Below, one piece after another: positions 12,201 through 23,785 of a stretch of DNA of 64,000 nt; position 1 is the stretch's first letter; each line of letters begins with the position of its first letter. The notes beneath the pieces are model-generated. The model saw only the letters and a program-made list of their open reading frames with translations. It did not search any database and was not told where the DNA came from. A program made the position numbers and the translations under genes. Source of the DNA: Ophioderma brevispina (lineage: Eukaryota; Echinodermata; Ophiuroidea; Amphilepidida; Ophiodermatidae); NCBI GenBank assembly GCA_023653785.1, contig JAMKCH010057902.1, positions 330,517 through 394,516 on the forward strand. The letters are read 5' to 3'.

Positions 12201-15200
12201 ATCTCCACATTTCTGATTTATTTTTATGTATTTGACCAAAAGTATATTACTTTTAAGACATTTTTTCCCTTCAAGATATTGAAATTTAAAAAAAGAGTGG
12301 TGAAATGTCATTTGGAAACAAACTTATTATCTTGTGGCCTAAGTCGAACTTAAAAGAAGAAATGAACCATAATAGTATGTAAGAGATTATATGATAAACA
12401 ATGAGAATATTCATTATGGCCATAAATAGGTAAAACCAATTTATTTTTATCTCTATATTAAGTAGACTGTAGTAAACACCATTACAGTACATAGTAGTTT
12501 TAAGACATAAACTGCCAAGCAGGTTTTGATGTAGACATGTCCTTAGCGGCTTATAAAGCCAAATCACTTTCAAAAATATTATTATGTGTTGCTTTATAGC
12601 AAATATTCAAGTTGGTACTGTCAAAAAAAATAATCGGATATTTTTTTCCTCTTACTACTAAGTCTTTATTGCTTGTACAATAGTTATATATCCTGCTTCT
12701 GTATGGGTGTGTATTATATCATGGTAGCAGGGGAAAAACACTGTAATCAACTCTGGAACTTTTACACTGTTTTCAATAACTTGACTTTGGAAGATAGACT
12801 TCACCTTTTGGCCATAAGCTTGTATGTGTTTTGGCAAAATCGGTTCCCCAATAATTACAAAGTTGGTATCATTTAGCATACTTGCAAGGGTCAAAGTGGC
12901 AGATGGGGTTAGGTCAAGTTATTGTAAACAAAGTTTGTACTATATTAGGGTTTAAATGTCTCACATGGTACTGCTAGCATCTGAAAAGCTTAAGTGTTTC
13001 TACCTAAAGGCAGCTGAAAAAACTTTCATAAATTAAAAAAACACTGCATAGTTTGCTTCTTGATAAAATGTTGTCTACACTAACAGTGCTTATCATCTGC
13101 TACAACTATAGTTGCTATGGTTACCATCGATCAGAGTACTTTTTAATGCTGAAGGCACAAAAGATGGAAACGTTTGATTTTGAAATGACACAAATATGAA
13201 ATAGTAAATGGAACTACATTAATCATGAGTGTGTTGGGGAAGTGTGCATCTAGTAATAAAAGTACTAAATATAAATTCTACAGTGAATTTGGACTTGAGA
13301 TCTATAACAAGTCTTTGCTTCTGATTGCCATAGCAACCTGTAGTTGTGGCATACTCATTTTCACACATTCTACGGCTGTTCAAAGCCAATACATGTGAAA
13401 TTTGCATTTTTATTTCTAACCATGATTGCAGCAAGGTTGGCCATTTCTTTGAATGCCAATTTCTGTAAAAAATGTGAAGGAATGTCAATGTATGAAATTG
13501 TATTTTAATCTGAAATAAGTTGAGTATATTGTAAATGGAATACATCTTGTAAGTTGAAGAATTTATCTTTTTTTGTGAATTTCACATGTAACTGTCACAG
13601 AACATAGCAAGTTTGAGATTGAGTGCAATGCAGAAGCGTGTACAATGTACAGTGTACATTAATTTTGCCATTCTTACAATAAGACCAACAATACACAAAC
13701 ACATGAAATATTATCAGCACAATATTTTAAGTTGCACATTGTCTATTTTACGTGTGTAAGAATTGCAGATACTGTGCACCTCAAACTCTTCACTTCTCAT
13801 TCTTGTCAGCAAAAACTAAAAAAAAATATCAAAAACAAATTCAAACAAAAAACAGGTGTAGCCAATGCACAGTGAGTCGGTCAGTCGGGGCAAACTATTG
13901 TGTTACCATTGTGTTAATGATGTGTTTCCATGGAATGATCATAGCGCACTTATTCAGATTGTTTTTTCTCTTTCACTAGCTAACTAGAGCTGTGTATCCA
14001 AGCTGTTTTTGAATCCAGACTTCATTTTGTTGGGTGCATATATAAGGTGACAACAAAACAAAGTTTGGAAAAGTTAGGAAATCCAGTAAGATATTATGAG
14101 TGGTGTTTTATGTAGATTTGTGCTTCATAATATGCACTTCAAAACAATGTAATATGCACTTTCAGTTCATATTAAATTTCACAAATAAGTTAAAGATTGG
14201 TGTATATTTTACAGAAATACAATTCATTTTGAAATGTGAGCTATCTCTAGCACCATGGAGGAGTGCATCATCTTTGCAACACGCTTTTCACGGAAGAATT
14301 GTGCAACTTGATGTTATAGCAAGATTGTGCTTAGTTCTGTCTTGAAAAACATGTTTGTACAAATATGCACTCCCTAACCAGGCAAAAGATAAAAATCTTA
14401 CCTTCATACTTCATGTCACTGTATTTGTTATCCATTTTGCAACTTTGTTAAAAATTAACTAAACCAACAAAAACAGCCTGGAATAGCACAGTGTATTTTC
14501 TAGCTGCATAGGGTTTCTAGATATTATTTGATCTGGGATTACACATCACTTCTGCTATACTGCCTAACTATACTGCCTAACCATCATTTACAAGGTCAGT
14601 GTCTAAGTTTGCATGTGTGTGCAGGCTAATAAAACTCTGCCCTTGGGTATTGTGATGTAGGCATCGATGGCATTTACTAAGTTTCATCAGTAAATATGCA
14701 ATTTTTTTCATGGATGATGTGGCACGTAAAAACACGCACAAGACGCATTTAGTCAGACATGCACCAATGCTGTTGGTATATTTATGTCATTTCAATAACA
14801 ACAATGTTGGGCAGTGTAGGTCAAAGTGAGTTGTGAATCCCCGAGCTGCAGCAATAGAAAGCAAGAAGAACCTACCTCAAGACATTGTATTGGACTAAAA
14901 ATGATCATCTTGTAAATTATGTGCAAACTTCATTGCATTTAGCATAAGTAGCACTGTAAATTGGAAAACAGAGACATGCACAACTACAAAAATACATTCA
15001 AACACACACATACCATACACTACACACACACACACACAAACCACAAACACACGTGCACCCAACACATGCACTCACAATTAATGAAATCAACACTAACGTA
15101 ATGGTCCATTTTGAAGAGAATTGCTGATCCTTCAAAATGTTTATGTAAATGGTTCTTCTTGCTACACATTTTAACCATTTGTCAGCAAAATACATGTCTC

Positions 15201-15264
15201 ATGATGTAAAGTTCTCAAAGCAGGCATTTAATTGTGAATACACAATTACACTTGGCACTCAACA

Positions 15265-15408
15265 CTATGGAGCTCCTACAGTCTCATCTCTTAATGACTC
15301 ATAGTGTACTGACAGGACCGACCAACTGATAATGGCAAGAACACACAGAGTCTGAGGTGTCACTGAACTGTGCCATGTGATATGAGACTATCTCTGGTAG
15401 CTTCATAG
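15265..15408. repeat. Imperfect hairpin with about 25-nt arms
   Basis: The left arm (15265-15287, starting CTATGGAGCT) pairs with the reverse complement of 15382-15408 (ending GCTTCATAG) with a few mismatches. It could be a short MITE or an RNA hairpin in the putative 3' UTR. Confidence 0.45.
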
Positions 15409-15481
15409 CAGAAATGGTTAACAAGTCAAACAAACCAAAGTTGAGATGTATTATTTTAACCCTAGTACTAAAAGACTAGTT

Positions 15482-15600
15482 ACATTCCCATCTGCACTGT
15501 ATGACAGAATGAACAATGCACCCTGGTTAATGCAATATGTTTCAACACCAGGGTGCAAAGTTCCTTTGTCAGCCTTGTGATTACATACAGATGGGAGTGT
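15482..15600. repeat. Nested hairpin: outer arms plus a perfect 10-bp inner stem
   Basis: Outer arms (15482-15494 and 15588-15600) pair around ACATTCCCATCTG. An inner perfect stem is formed by GCACCCTGGT (15518-15527) and ACCAGGGTGC (15547-15556), with a 19-nt loop. It lies 300 nt upstream of the AATAAA at 15900, so if transcribed it would be a structured element near the mRNA end. Confidence 0.55.
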
Positions 15601-15899
15601 TTCTACTCAGCAAATCCAGCTAGTTGATAATGTAGTTACCCTACCTATAAGCTTCTCATTTTTTTTAATTTGTGTATTGTGTTATTTGTACGGTGCCTCA
15701 AAGGTACTTGCTGCTTTGATTTTACCTTTTTTTCCCTTCACATTCATTATAACCCTAGGTTCAACCGTCTAGTTTTCTCTTTTTTTTCCAATGTTATTGT
15801 TTATTGAGAGCTTATTAATTCCTGCAATATTTTGTGTAACTTATTCGTTTGTATGTATGTCCCTATGTGGTGCATTTGTACATGTACTTTCTGGCTGTC

Positions 15900-15952
15900 A
15901 ATAAAACAGCTTCATAAAAGCAAGGGAAAAAACAAGTGTTATTGTGTCTTTT
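15900..15952 (+). terminator. Strong candidate distal poly(A) signal and downstream GU-rich element
   Basis: AATAAA occupies 15900-15905. A-rich sequence with candidate CA cleavage positions follows, then a GU/U-rich tract (GTGTTATTGTGTCTTTTTT) at about 15935-15953. Spacing and order match a metazoan cleavage/polyadenylation site. It sits where the repeat-poor region ends and the repeat-rich region begins. Confidence 0.55.
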
Positions 15953-15953
15953 T

Positions 15954-16380
15954 TAAGTTGTAATGATAAAGGATGTCAAAATGTGACTGCTTTATGGAGG
16001 TCTGGTAACAAGTAGGATCAAAACATTGCCATTTTTTGATCATCCAATGCAATCAGAAAGACCTTAGGTCAGCATGATTTGTGTGTGTGTGTGTGTCAAA
16101 CATTGAGTAATACATATTCTGGTTGACATTTTTAACTTACTAGCTCTTACTGTAGCTTTTCAGTGCAGTAGGCCTAATGGATTAACTTCATACTTGGTAT
16201 GCTTATACAATGAGACAAGAGGTTTTATGTGGGGTTACTTAGGGACATTATTACTCTTCACTTATTCTTTGATGCACATAATCAAACAACCTATTTGGGA
16301 CTACTGTCCCTATTTTTTTCAGGTGGTATGAAATGAAAATGGCAAGGTTGTGAGATCCCAAAAATCTTAGTGTTTACCAT
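15954..16380. other. Unassigned sequence after the candidate poly(A) site
   Basis: I see no gene. The only simple feature is a GT microsatellite at about 16081-16096. Confidence 0.5.
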
Positions 16381-16399
16381 ATGCCAAACAAAAACAGTC

Positions 16400-16636
16400 A
16401 ATGTTTTGTTTCATATGCTGTAGAAAATGAAAAGACATTCTAATGATGTCCCAATCCGATTGCTGGAAAAAATATTGGAAATTGCAACACAGTAGCCCAT
16501 GTGGCCCACTGTGATACACACATTTGCTCATAACATAAAGACGCATCATCAGAATCAACTTTAATTTTGGAAATCTTTTCTCGAGGACATCTGGTGAACC
16601 ATATAATGGAAGGTGCTAGAATCACAAAATGCACCT
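16400..16636 (-). mobile_element. Partial copy of the TTAA element family 'A', inverted and truncated
   Basis: Read on the minus strand from 16636, the sequence starts AGGTGCATTTTGTGATTCTA and follows the intact element at 63516-63854 through GAGAAAAG...TTTCCAAA, TTATGTTATGAGCA and CCCAnnnGGCTA blocks. A TTAA (16637-16640) abuts the preserved end. The other terminus is not detectable, so the copy is truncated or strongly diverged on the low-coordinate side. Confidence 0.7.
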
Positions 16637-16640
16637 TTAA

Positions 16641-17640
16641 GTATAACATTTTTCATTAATTAACACACACAATTATATTTCAAAATCTGTGCGTTTGCCT
16701 TTAAGATGATACAACCTAACTTAATTGGAAAGAAGGAAGCATGCCACAAATAAAATGGATGTAATAAAGTTTATTGTTGATAGCAGTAAGCCCCTTAGTA
16801 TGCTAGTCTGCTTCCAACTAAAACATGGCAGGTTCAGCCTAATTTTATCAGAGCAGGACATCGTGACTCTTGTATAGCTTTTACACATGAAATCAGTGCA
16901 AAGTAAAACAAATGACATGATACTACAATAATGATAATGGACATTGGTAATGTCTTCTTGTCCATCAAAAGGTACTTAAGGGGTTATATAGCAGCCTGGT
17001 TGGCACCAAACATGACTTGGTCATTTGTTTGATCATTCCTCCAAGGGAATGAATCCTACTCCCAGGGAATATAAATCATACAACATATTCATCAACATGT
17101 GATACAACATGACAAATGGTACTAGTTATCGGCTGTCCTAAGCAACACAAATATGAATAAACACCAAGGTGAAGTCTGATTTGGACCTCCAAGCCAAGGT
17201 TAGAATGAAGTTGCAGTTTATTCTGTATAGTCATTCTATATAGGCCTACTCTCTGTCATAATTCCTTTTCTCTGCATTAAGACTATGCCCGTATTCCACT
17301 AGACAGAACCATGACAACTCGCAAGGGAAAAACATAGATACATGTTACACGCAACAATTCTACACGCGTGTATCTAGAAAAGGAATTGTGACGGTGACTA
17401 AAGTTGTATTCACACACACTAGATTAGACTCGCACACATGGTGCAATAATCAGATGCTATCTGATGCTATTCCATTTGAAATTTTCTGGGGGGGGCATTT
17501 CTCATTGACAAGGATATCATCCATGACCAAGCATTCACAAAAACACATATTTTCACAGCTGGAGTTTGCATCCCTAAACAAGTATCAGTACAGCAATTAG
17601 CTACCCTTAAAAAGTACCCGTTTCCTCGTACCCTAATGGT
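16641..17640. other. Unassigned AT-rich sequence
   Basis: No gene or recognisable full element. A CCTTTAA at about 16697-16703 resembles a right terminus of the TTAA elements, but I found no left partner. Confidence 0.4.
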
Positions 17641-17760
17641 CAACACCACTAAATAGTCAGACAAAATTTCCCTGTTGAAATTGGGCTGGTGGGTCTGGTC
17701 TGAATTAAGTAATCAGAAATGTGACCAAAAGTAATGTGTTGGCTGAAACTGGGAGCTAAT
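17641..17760 (+). repeat. Dispersed repeat 'D', copy 1
   Basis: A block including CACCACTAAATAGT, AAATTTCCCT, GGTGGGTCTGGTCT, GACCAAAAGT and TTGGCTGAAACTG recurs about 900 bp downstream in the same order and orientation. It is an interspersed or locally duplicated repeat of unknown class. Confidence 0.7.
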
Positions 17761-18544
17761 CTATGTTTTTTCTATGTGGATGTCAGTGTTATTTGCCAGT
17801 GGACTGAGGAAAGGTACTCTGCCATGTTATGTTAAATCCTGATCACTTTCTTTATGAAGGTCATGCTTTTAACAGAGGGAGGGGTGTAAAAGGGCAGGTC
17901 ACAGGAGTGAACAAGTGCAACAGAAGAGTCTGTTTTAAATACAAGTACTTCAGGTGAGCATTTCAGTCAGTGGAAACAATCGCCAGTTAGAGACGGGGTG
18001 TTTCTTGTGTCATTGCTATCTGATTTTGCAGTACCGTATAATAAATAAGGAACTGAATTGGGCTCACACATCAGAAAATGTTCATGGAAATGTTAAAAAT
18101 TTGGGCAGAGATTCCCCCCATACATTGATTTCAAGCAAGCTACCCCACAAGCTACCTCATTAGCTTTAACAATTTTGGTATTTTCAGGACCCTTGACATA
18201 CAGGATAGGATATAATAACTATTCTGCCCACCTCGCCGACCTCTATCGATGACCTCTAACCCTAATGCTAAATTGCTAACCATAATAATAATACTAACCT
18301 TAAGGTACTCAATTACAGCTAAGTTGATAAAAACCATATAAAATAAACCAAAAATGAAAGATACAACACTGTTTAGAAAGCAAAACCATAGAACATTACT
18401 CTAACCGGTACCATCTTTGCCACTAACTCAATGCTATCTTCAGAAGATAGCAAAATCAGAAGAGTTTCTTTCCATATATATTCACATGCAAGCAATGGCC
18501 AAAATACAATCATGCAGAATAACATTTTGAAAATATCAAGAGAT

Positions 18545-18685
18545 CTTCAGGGTCCACACCACTAAATAGTGCATCTAGCAGCCAACATTGCACCAAATTT
18601 CCCTATTGAAATCAGGTCGGTGGGTCTGGTCTAAATGAATCAGAAATTGACCAAAAGTTGAGTGTTTGGCTGAAACTGTACGCTA
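18545..18685 (+). repeat. Dispersed repeat 'D', copy 2
   Basis: This is the second copy of the block at 17641-17760. Relative to copy 1 it has an extra segment of about 20 bp between the TAAATAGT and AAATTTCCCT blocks. It lies directly upstream of the 'atatagcgcc' repeat. Confidence 0.7.
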
Positions 18686-18699
18686 AGCATAAAGCCGAG

Positions 18700-18965
18700 G
18701 TTATTTAATAATAATAATAATAGCAGAGATTTATATAGCGCCTTATGCTATTTGGCCTCTAAGCGCTTTCACAAATGGCCGCTGATCACTGTGGCCCAAC
18801 CATATCATAAACCATTTAGCATCATTTCAAGGGATGCAGCAGATCAGGATCAGCGCTTTCCCTTATCAGCAAACATACATCGAGATAACCATCGCAGCCG
18901 GGAGCAGCTTCCCAAATATCGCATGGGTAAATCGGGACAACTAAGCGGTTAATTCTTGTCCAGGG
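18700..18965 (+). mobile_element. 'Atatagcgcc'-type dispersed repeat (SINE/MITE-like)
   Basis: An AAT microsatellite leads into GATTTATATAGCGCCTTATGC and CTAAGCGCTTTCAC, then a GC-richer body with GGGAGCAGCTTCCC. Repeats with a 'tttatatagcgcc...aagcgctttaca' core are abundant in invertebrate deuterostome genomes. I cannot name the family or place its ends exactly. Confidence 0.55.
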
Positions 18966-19216
18966 AAATTACAAGATAGCTGAATCTCACAGGGTTTAAA
19001 CGCATGCCTATACGGATGAATGAGCACAATACACTGGAGTCGAGCGCTTACCTGATTAAGCTATCTTGTCTGCTTATTTGGAGACTGGCCAGTGCCAGAG
19101 AACTCACTGCTTGCAATTTTATAAGATTTCTGTACCTCTTTATGTAGGAACTATCTTGCAATATGCAGAGGGTGTTTTCAACCAATCCCATATTGCATTA
19201 CAATGTGCCTATACTT

Positions 19217-19630
19217 TATAGAGGTCTTCCACCTTTCGGAATAGCGGCCATCTTGCCGGGAATGACAAAGTCCATTCCAAATTTCTGGAGACTTTCTAAA
19301 TCTAAAGAAGGACATGCATGTTGGATATGTATGCATAAAAGTATGGGGCACACTTTGAATAGCACAAGTACTTTGGTAGACGTTTTATATAGAAGTCCCA
19401 CTGATGTAAATGCAGTATTACAATTCATTCTGTCATGTACTGCATGACGTTGTGCAGTAGTGCTTGATGGAATGAATGGCAATACCTCATTTGAATCAAT
19501 GGGACTTCTATATGAAATGTCTACCAGTACTTTGAGGTCGGGTATTAAATTGATCTGAATGAGGAATACTACGGGAACTAACACCTTTGTTATAGGTTAT
19601 GCATGAGTGAGGTGAAAGACCTCTATTGTA
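19217..19630. mobile_element. Foldback (palindromic) element of about 410 bp
   Basis: Outer arms TATAGAGGTCTTCCACCT (19217-19234) and AGGTGAAAGACCTCTATTGTA (19610-19630) are inverted. A longer inner pair (about 19367-19443 with 19450-19531) shares GTAGAC, ATATAGAAGTCCCA and CATTC blocks. The centre is near 19447. Open frames on both strands here are consequences of the palindrome. No clear target duplication was found. Confidence 0.65.
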
Positions 19631-19639
19631 CTAAACATA

Positions 19640-20688
19640 TGTTTAGTATAGGGATAAAAAGGGATATAGGGATAAAAAGTGTTCCCAAAGTAAAGACACT
19701 TCATGATTATGCTAAATATTTATAAAGTACTAATGCTTTGTGGGGTAAAATTAACATAAAAATCAGGGTTTTATGTGTTAAGAATATGATTTTTGTGGAA
19801 TCACATGACCTTATTGAGATAAAAAAATTCCCCAAACTGGTACATTGTGGGATTGATTCGGCAATAGGCTAGGAAATAGTTACATCTTATGAGGGCGCTA
19901 TACCATATGCCCATCTCACAGTCACATTTTCTCAAAACTTTACTGGGCAACCCTGGCAAATTCTGTGTTTACATAGGTGAGATGATAAACTTCAAAGAAA
20001 ATATGGGGTTCCTGTAACTGGTCACTTCATAGTTGAGAAAATGGTTTTATATAAGCTGCCTTTTACTACATAAACATGCAGGAAGTGGATAAGCAAGTAT
20101 TTAATGCAATTATTACCCCTAAATAAGTAACAACACAGAACTACATCTTTCCTAATTTATAATACAATATTACTACTTCAGTGTATTTTTGAAACTACAG
20201 ACCATAATATAGGCTTTGAGTCTGAGCGTGTAAATCAGAACATATCAGGGGAAAGGGGAAAGTCAAGTGTTTCACTGGAGAGTAGTAAGTCAAAGTATTT
20301 TAATGGGAGGGTTTGACAATTCCGAGGATCACAGCATCATGCAGACATGTCTTTTCTCTAGATTCATTATATTCTGGCCCTGGTATTCTGGCAAGGGGTC
20401 ACCTCAGCATTTAAACACGTCAAGAATCATAAGGTGATAATTTTCACTTTTATTCGATTCATTAGCCCAAACACTAAGTAGTAAAGAACTGACACAAAAC
20501 CTTTGTCATGCCTGAGACAGACACCAAGGGCGGGCCCTCCTATTAGGAATGGTGACCCCTTTTAGTGTATGCCCTTAAAGTACTCTGACACCTCGGTAAC
20601 TTGACCAATAGTAAACAAATGTCATTAAATGTATTTTTACGTGTTAATCAAAAGTAGGGAAACTAAATCCAAGCATGTCAGGGATTGA
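19640..20688. other. Unassigned sequence
   Basis: No gene or recognisable element. A duplicated GGGATA(TA)GGGATAAAAAG motif occurs at about 19650-19680. Confidence 0.4.
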
Positions 20689-21585
20689 CTTTGCACCTCT
20701 ATAACGTGACCCTGGGTCACGAATAGGGTCAACTTTTATTGTTCTGTATTTGTATCACAAGAATTATTCCATGTCAATTTCAGTTGCAATCGGGAGCTGT
20801 TTGTAATTTTGACCTTGACCTGAACTTTGACCTTTTGGGGTCGAGACTATCAAGACCTCTTTACTATTAATGTTTAATGTAGTAATAACAGGCTTTCTCT
20901 GTCCTCTTAGCTGAGATATAAAATCCAATTTGTCTATATTTAGCATTTTTTGGCAAAAATTGACCTTTTGACCCCCTTAATGACCTTTGACCCCGGTTAA
21001 AAAAAACCTCGTGTACACAACAAAAAAATGCATTGTTCCAATTGCAAAAAAAAATTCTACTATGCGGAGTTCTTGAGATAAAAATTCTTGAAATTATTCA
21101 CCGAAAACCGGACTCACCTTTAAAGACCTTGGACCTCCAAAATAAAAATACCTTGAACACCAGGTAACATGAATGCACATCTGCAGTTAAGTCACTGTAC
21201 TATGGTGGGTTTTGAATAAAAAATTTTTGAATATTTCTGGATTATTTGGGTTTTTGACGGAAAGTGACCCCTAATGGACTTGAGCCTGAACCTGGACAAC
21301 ACGAAGACCCTGGCTAGAAACAATACATGTGCTCTAATGACGTCACTATGCTACGTAATGGTAAGGACAGCGATTTTTGAATATTTTCACAATTTTTGGC
21401 CTTTCAAAACCGGGAAATGGCCCCCCTTAATGACCTTTGACTCCTATCCCTGAACATCCTATATGAAGAAAGGGTCAGTGGTTCCTCTGAACCGTTTGGT
21501 TGATATCGGCGTCCGTAATGGCTGTTGTGGAAGAAGATAATTTGTAACAAAAAATTACAATATTTGACGCCTGTTGACCGTTGCA
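20689..21585 (+). repeat. Tandem unit 1 of about 0.9 kb, rich in TGACC motifs
   Basis: This is the first of two head-to-tail units. Landmarks in order: CCTCTATAACGTGACCCTGGGTCAC, GACCTTTTGGGGTCGAGACTATCA, TTGACC...TTAATGACCTTTGACCCCGGT, AAAACCTCGTGTACACA, ACATGTGCTCTAATGACGTCAC and GGGTCAGTGGTTCCTCTGAACC. All recur in unit 2 with many one-base differences. Confidence 0.8.
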
Positions 21586-22570
21586 CCTCTATTAACGGGA
21601 CCCCTGGGTCACAAATATTCAAGCAAAAATTATGTATTTTTTCTGTATTTTACGATATCCCGAGGATTATTCCCGTCAAATTTCAGTTCAATCGGAGATT
21701 GTTCGAAAATTTGACCTTTGACTTGAACTTTGACCTTTGGGGTCGAGACTATCATAACTTTCTACTATTAATGTTACTCACTTAGGAATAAACGGCTTTA
21801 TCTGTCCTCATAGGCTTGAGATAAACCCAATTGCGTATTATTTCAACATTTTTGGCAAAAATTGGACCTTTTGACCCCTTAATGACCTTTGATCCCGGTA
21901 TAAAAAAAACCTCGTGTACACACAAAAAATGCATTGTTCCAATGCAAATAAAACGAGTCATAAGGACGGACATACGGACGGACACACAGGAATTTGGATA
22001 GTATGTGCCTCCAGAACAGTCGTTCAGGCGACACAAAAATTCTTACTATGCTTAGTTATGGAGATTAAAATTCTTGAAATTATTACATTAAAAACCGGGG
22101 AAATGACCTTAAATGACCTTTGACTCCAAAATAAAAAAGACCTTGCATACACCACGGTAAATGAAAAGCATATCTGCAAGTTAGGTCACGGTACTCTGTT
22201 GGGTTTTGAGATAAAAATGTTTGAATATTTGGAATATTTTTGGTTTTTGACCAGAAATGACCCCTTAATGACCTTTGATCCTGAACTGTGGACAACCCAA
22301 AGGAACCCTGCCTAGTAAACAATACATGTGCTCTAATGACGTCACTCTGTTACGTAATTTGTAAGGACAGTGATTTTTTGCATATTTTTCACAATTTTTG
22401 TCTTTCAAACTGGAAATGACCCCCTTGACCTTTGACTCCTTATCCCTGAACACCCTATATGAAGCAAGGGTCAGTGGTTCCTCTGAACCAGTTTGGTTGA
22501 TACCAGCGTAATCCTGTAGAAGATAATTTTGACAATTAAATTACATATTTGAAGCCTGTGGCCAGGTCAA
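21586..22570 (+). repeat. Tandem unit 2 of about 0.98 kb, with an extra block of about 85 bp
   Basis: Repeats the landmarks of 20689-21585 in the same order. It differs by an added block at about 21947-22037 containing a GGACGGACATACGGACGGAC run between the ATGCATTGTTCCAATGCA and AAATTCTTACTATG landmarks. The unit ends in AGGTCAAAGGTCAG. Confidence 0.8.
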
Positions 22571-22689
22571 AGGTCAGACAGGGGTCAATGTCATATGACA
22601 TAAATGGTCCAAGTCAGCGGTCATTTGATGTAAGTCTAGTCACAATACGTCAAACCATGACTGAGCTAGAGGCAATTGAAGCCTGTTGC

Positions 22690-22760
22690 CAGAAGAAGGA
22701 AAGAAAGAAAGAAGAAAGAAAGCATCAAAAAAAGAAGAAGAATGCATCAAAACAACAGAA
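22690..22760 (+). repeat. Purine-rich (GAAA/GAAG) simple repeat
   Basis: The sequence is an almost pure A/G tract of GAAAGAAAGAAGAAAG type. It fills the short gap between the tandem units and the palindromic element at 22800. Confidence 0.7.
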
Positions 22761-22799
22761 CAAGACGGCCTGAAGGCCGCCTTGTAAAAAGTTCAACAA

Positions 22800-23329
22800 A
22801 GCCTGTCTAAACAAAAATGGTACAATCAGAAAAAATGGTTAAATATGAAATTTAAAAATAAGTCATTCTTACTTGGCATGATATTAAAAGAACAAAGACT
22901 GGGCTTTCCAATAGTGTTTGTTTCATCTTATTTGCTTTTGTCAATTCAGAGATATAATCAATTTAATGTGATACACCAAAATTGATTTTGTGCCACTTTT
23001 ATGCATGGGCAGAGTTGTTTCGAGTACTGTGCCATGCTGTCTTGAAGCTCACAAGAGATTGCAACTTGGCTAAAGAAACAAAATACAGAGAAGAACTTAT
23101 GTTTCACCCTCTTCACTCAACCAGAAAGTGGCACAAACTTGATTTTTGCATTCCGCAGTAAACTGGAGTTATCTCCCGATTAAAACAAGCAAATGAGATG
23201 AAACAAAATGTATTTGAAAGCTTGGTCTTTTTACTTTAATGTGATGCACAAAACAACTCATTTGTGTTGAGATTTAATATTGAAAAAAAAAATCAGTTTT
23301 TGATTGTACCATTGTTTTTGAGACAGGCT
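22800..23329. mobile_element. Full-length palindromic element of about 530 bp
   Basis: It begins AGCCTGTCTAAACAAAAATG and ends as the near-exact inverse (CATTGTTTTTGAGACAGGCT), both continuing into GGTACAATCA. Complementarity persists inward: TTTGTTTCATCTTATTTGC pairs with GCAAATGAGATGAAACAAA, and TTGTGCCACTTT pairs with AAAGTGGCACAA. The whole element could fold into one long hairpin. It has no coding capacity. Confidence 0.8.
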
Positions 23330-23781
23330 GTACAAGAGAACAAAAGGACAAGCAGTGACTGTGCAATGCCTCTACACTGATCTTATTGCCCATCTCTATG
23401 GGACATATGTTTCCATGGTTACCTATTGGTGATGTACAAAATACACTTTCACTTGGCCTATATTACATGGAATCATTGCCATGTATATCACTCATCAGTC
23501 TTCATATACTTGAACAATTTGACTAAATCAGAAAGTACTTTCTGCAAATGTTCTCTTATAGCATCCCCGGATAGGATCAAAGGTACAAATATAATTTAGG
23601 GAGTGATTTCAAAGTTGGAGAAGAAAACTTAGATACAGTGATTTTTTTTTTATTTGTGTCATTTCATGCATATTGTCTAGGGTGTGTTTTCAATTAAAAA
23701 AGCAGACGATATAGTGGAGTAGTTACATTATGAAGTGCAATGTACTGTTATTGCACATAAAAGCTTCAAGTTTGGTATAAC
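23330..23781. other. Unassigned sequence between two mobile elements
   Basis: AT-rich; I see no gene and no repeat with a partner in the window. Confidence 0.4.
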
Positions 23782-23785
23782 TTAA

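Larger units (their letters stand above)
2558..15930 (+). other. Long repeat-poor region downstream of BCL11; candidate 3' UTR of about 13.4 kb
   Basis: No plausible protein-coding gene is visible here on either strand. The sequence is AT-rich with short open frames only, and I see no SINE, LINE or TIR element. Minor content: a CT microsatellite at about 6396-6417, perfect TGACCTTTGACC motifs at 6417 and 7057, an AC-rich tract at about 15001-15055, and hairpins at 15265-15408 and 15482-15600. Several AATAAA motifs occur (3258-3272 cluster, 4919, 11873). The last, at 15900, has the best context. The drop in repeats compared with DNA beyond 16.4 kb suggests transcribed or regulatory sequence under constraint. 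Continuity with the BCL11 transcript is inferred. Confidence 0.45.

Noticed and set aside
19163..19584. Open frames on both strands
   Set aside because: They overlap a foldback element, so each arm gives a matching shadow; no domain is seen.
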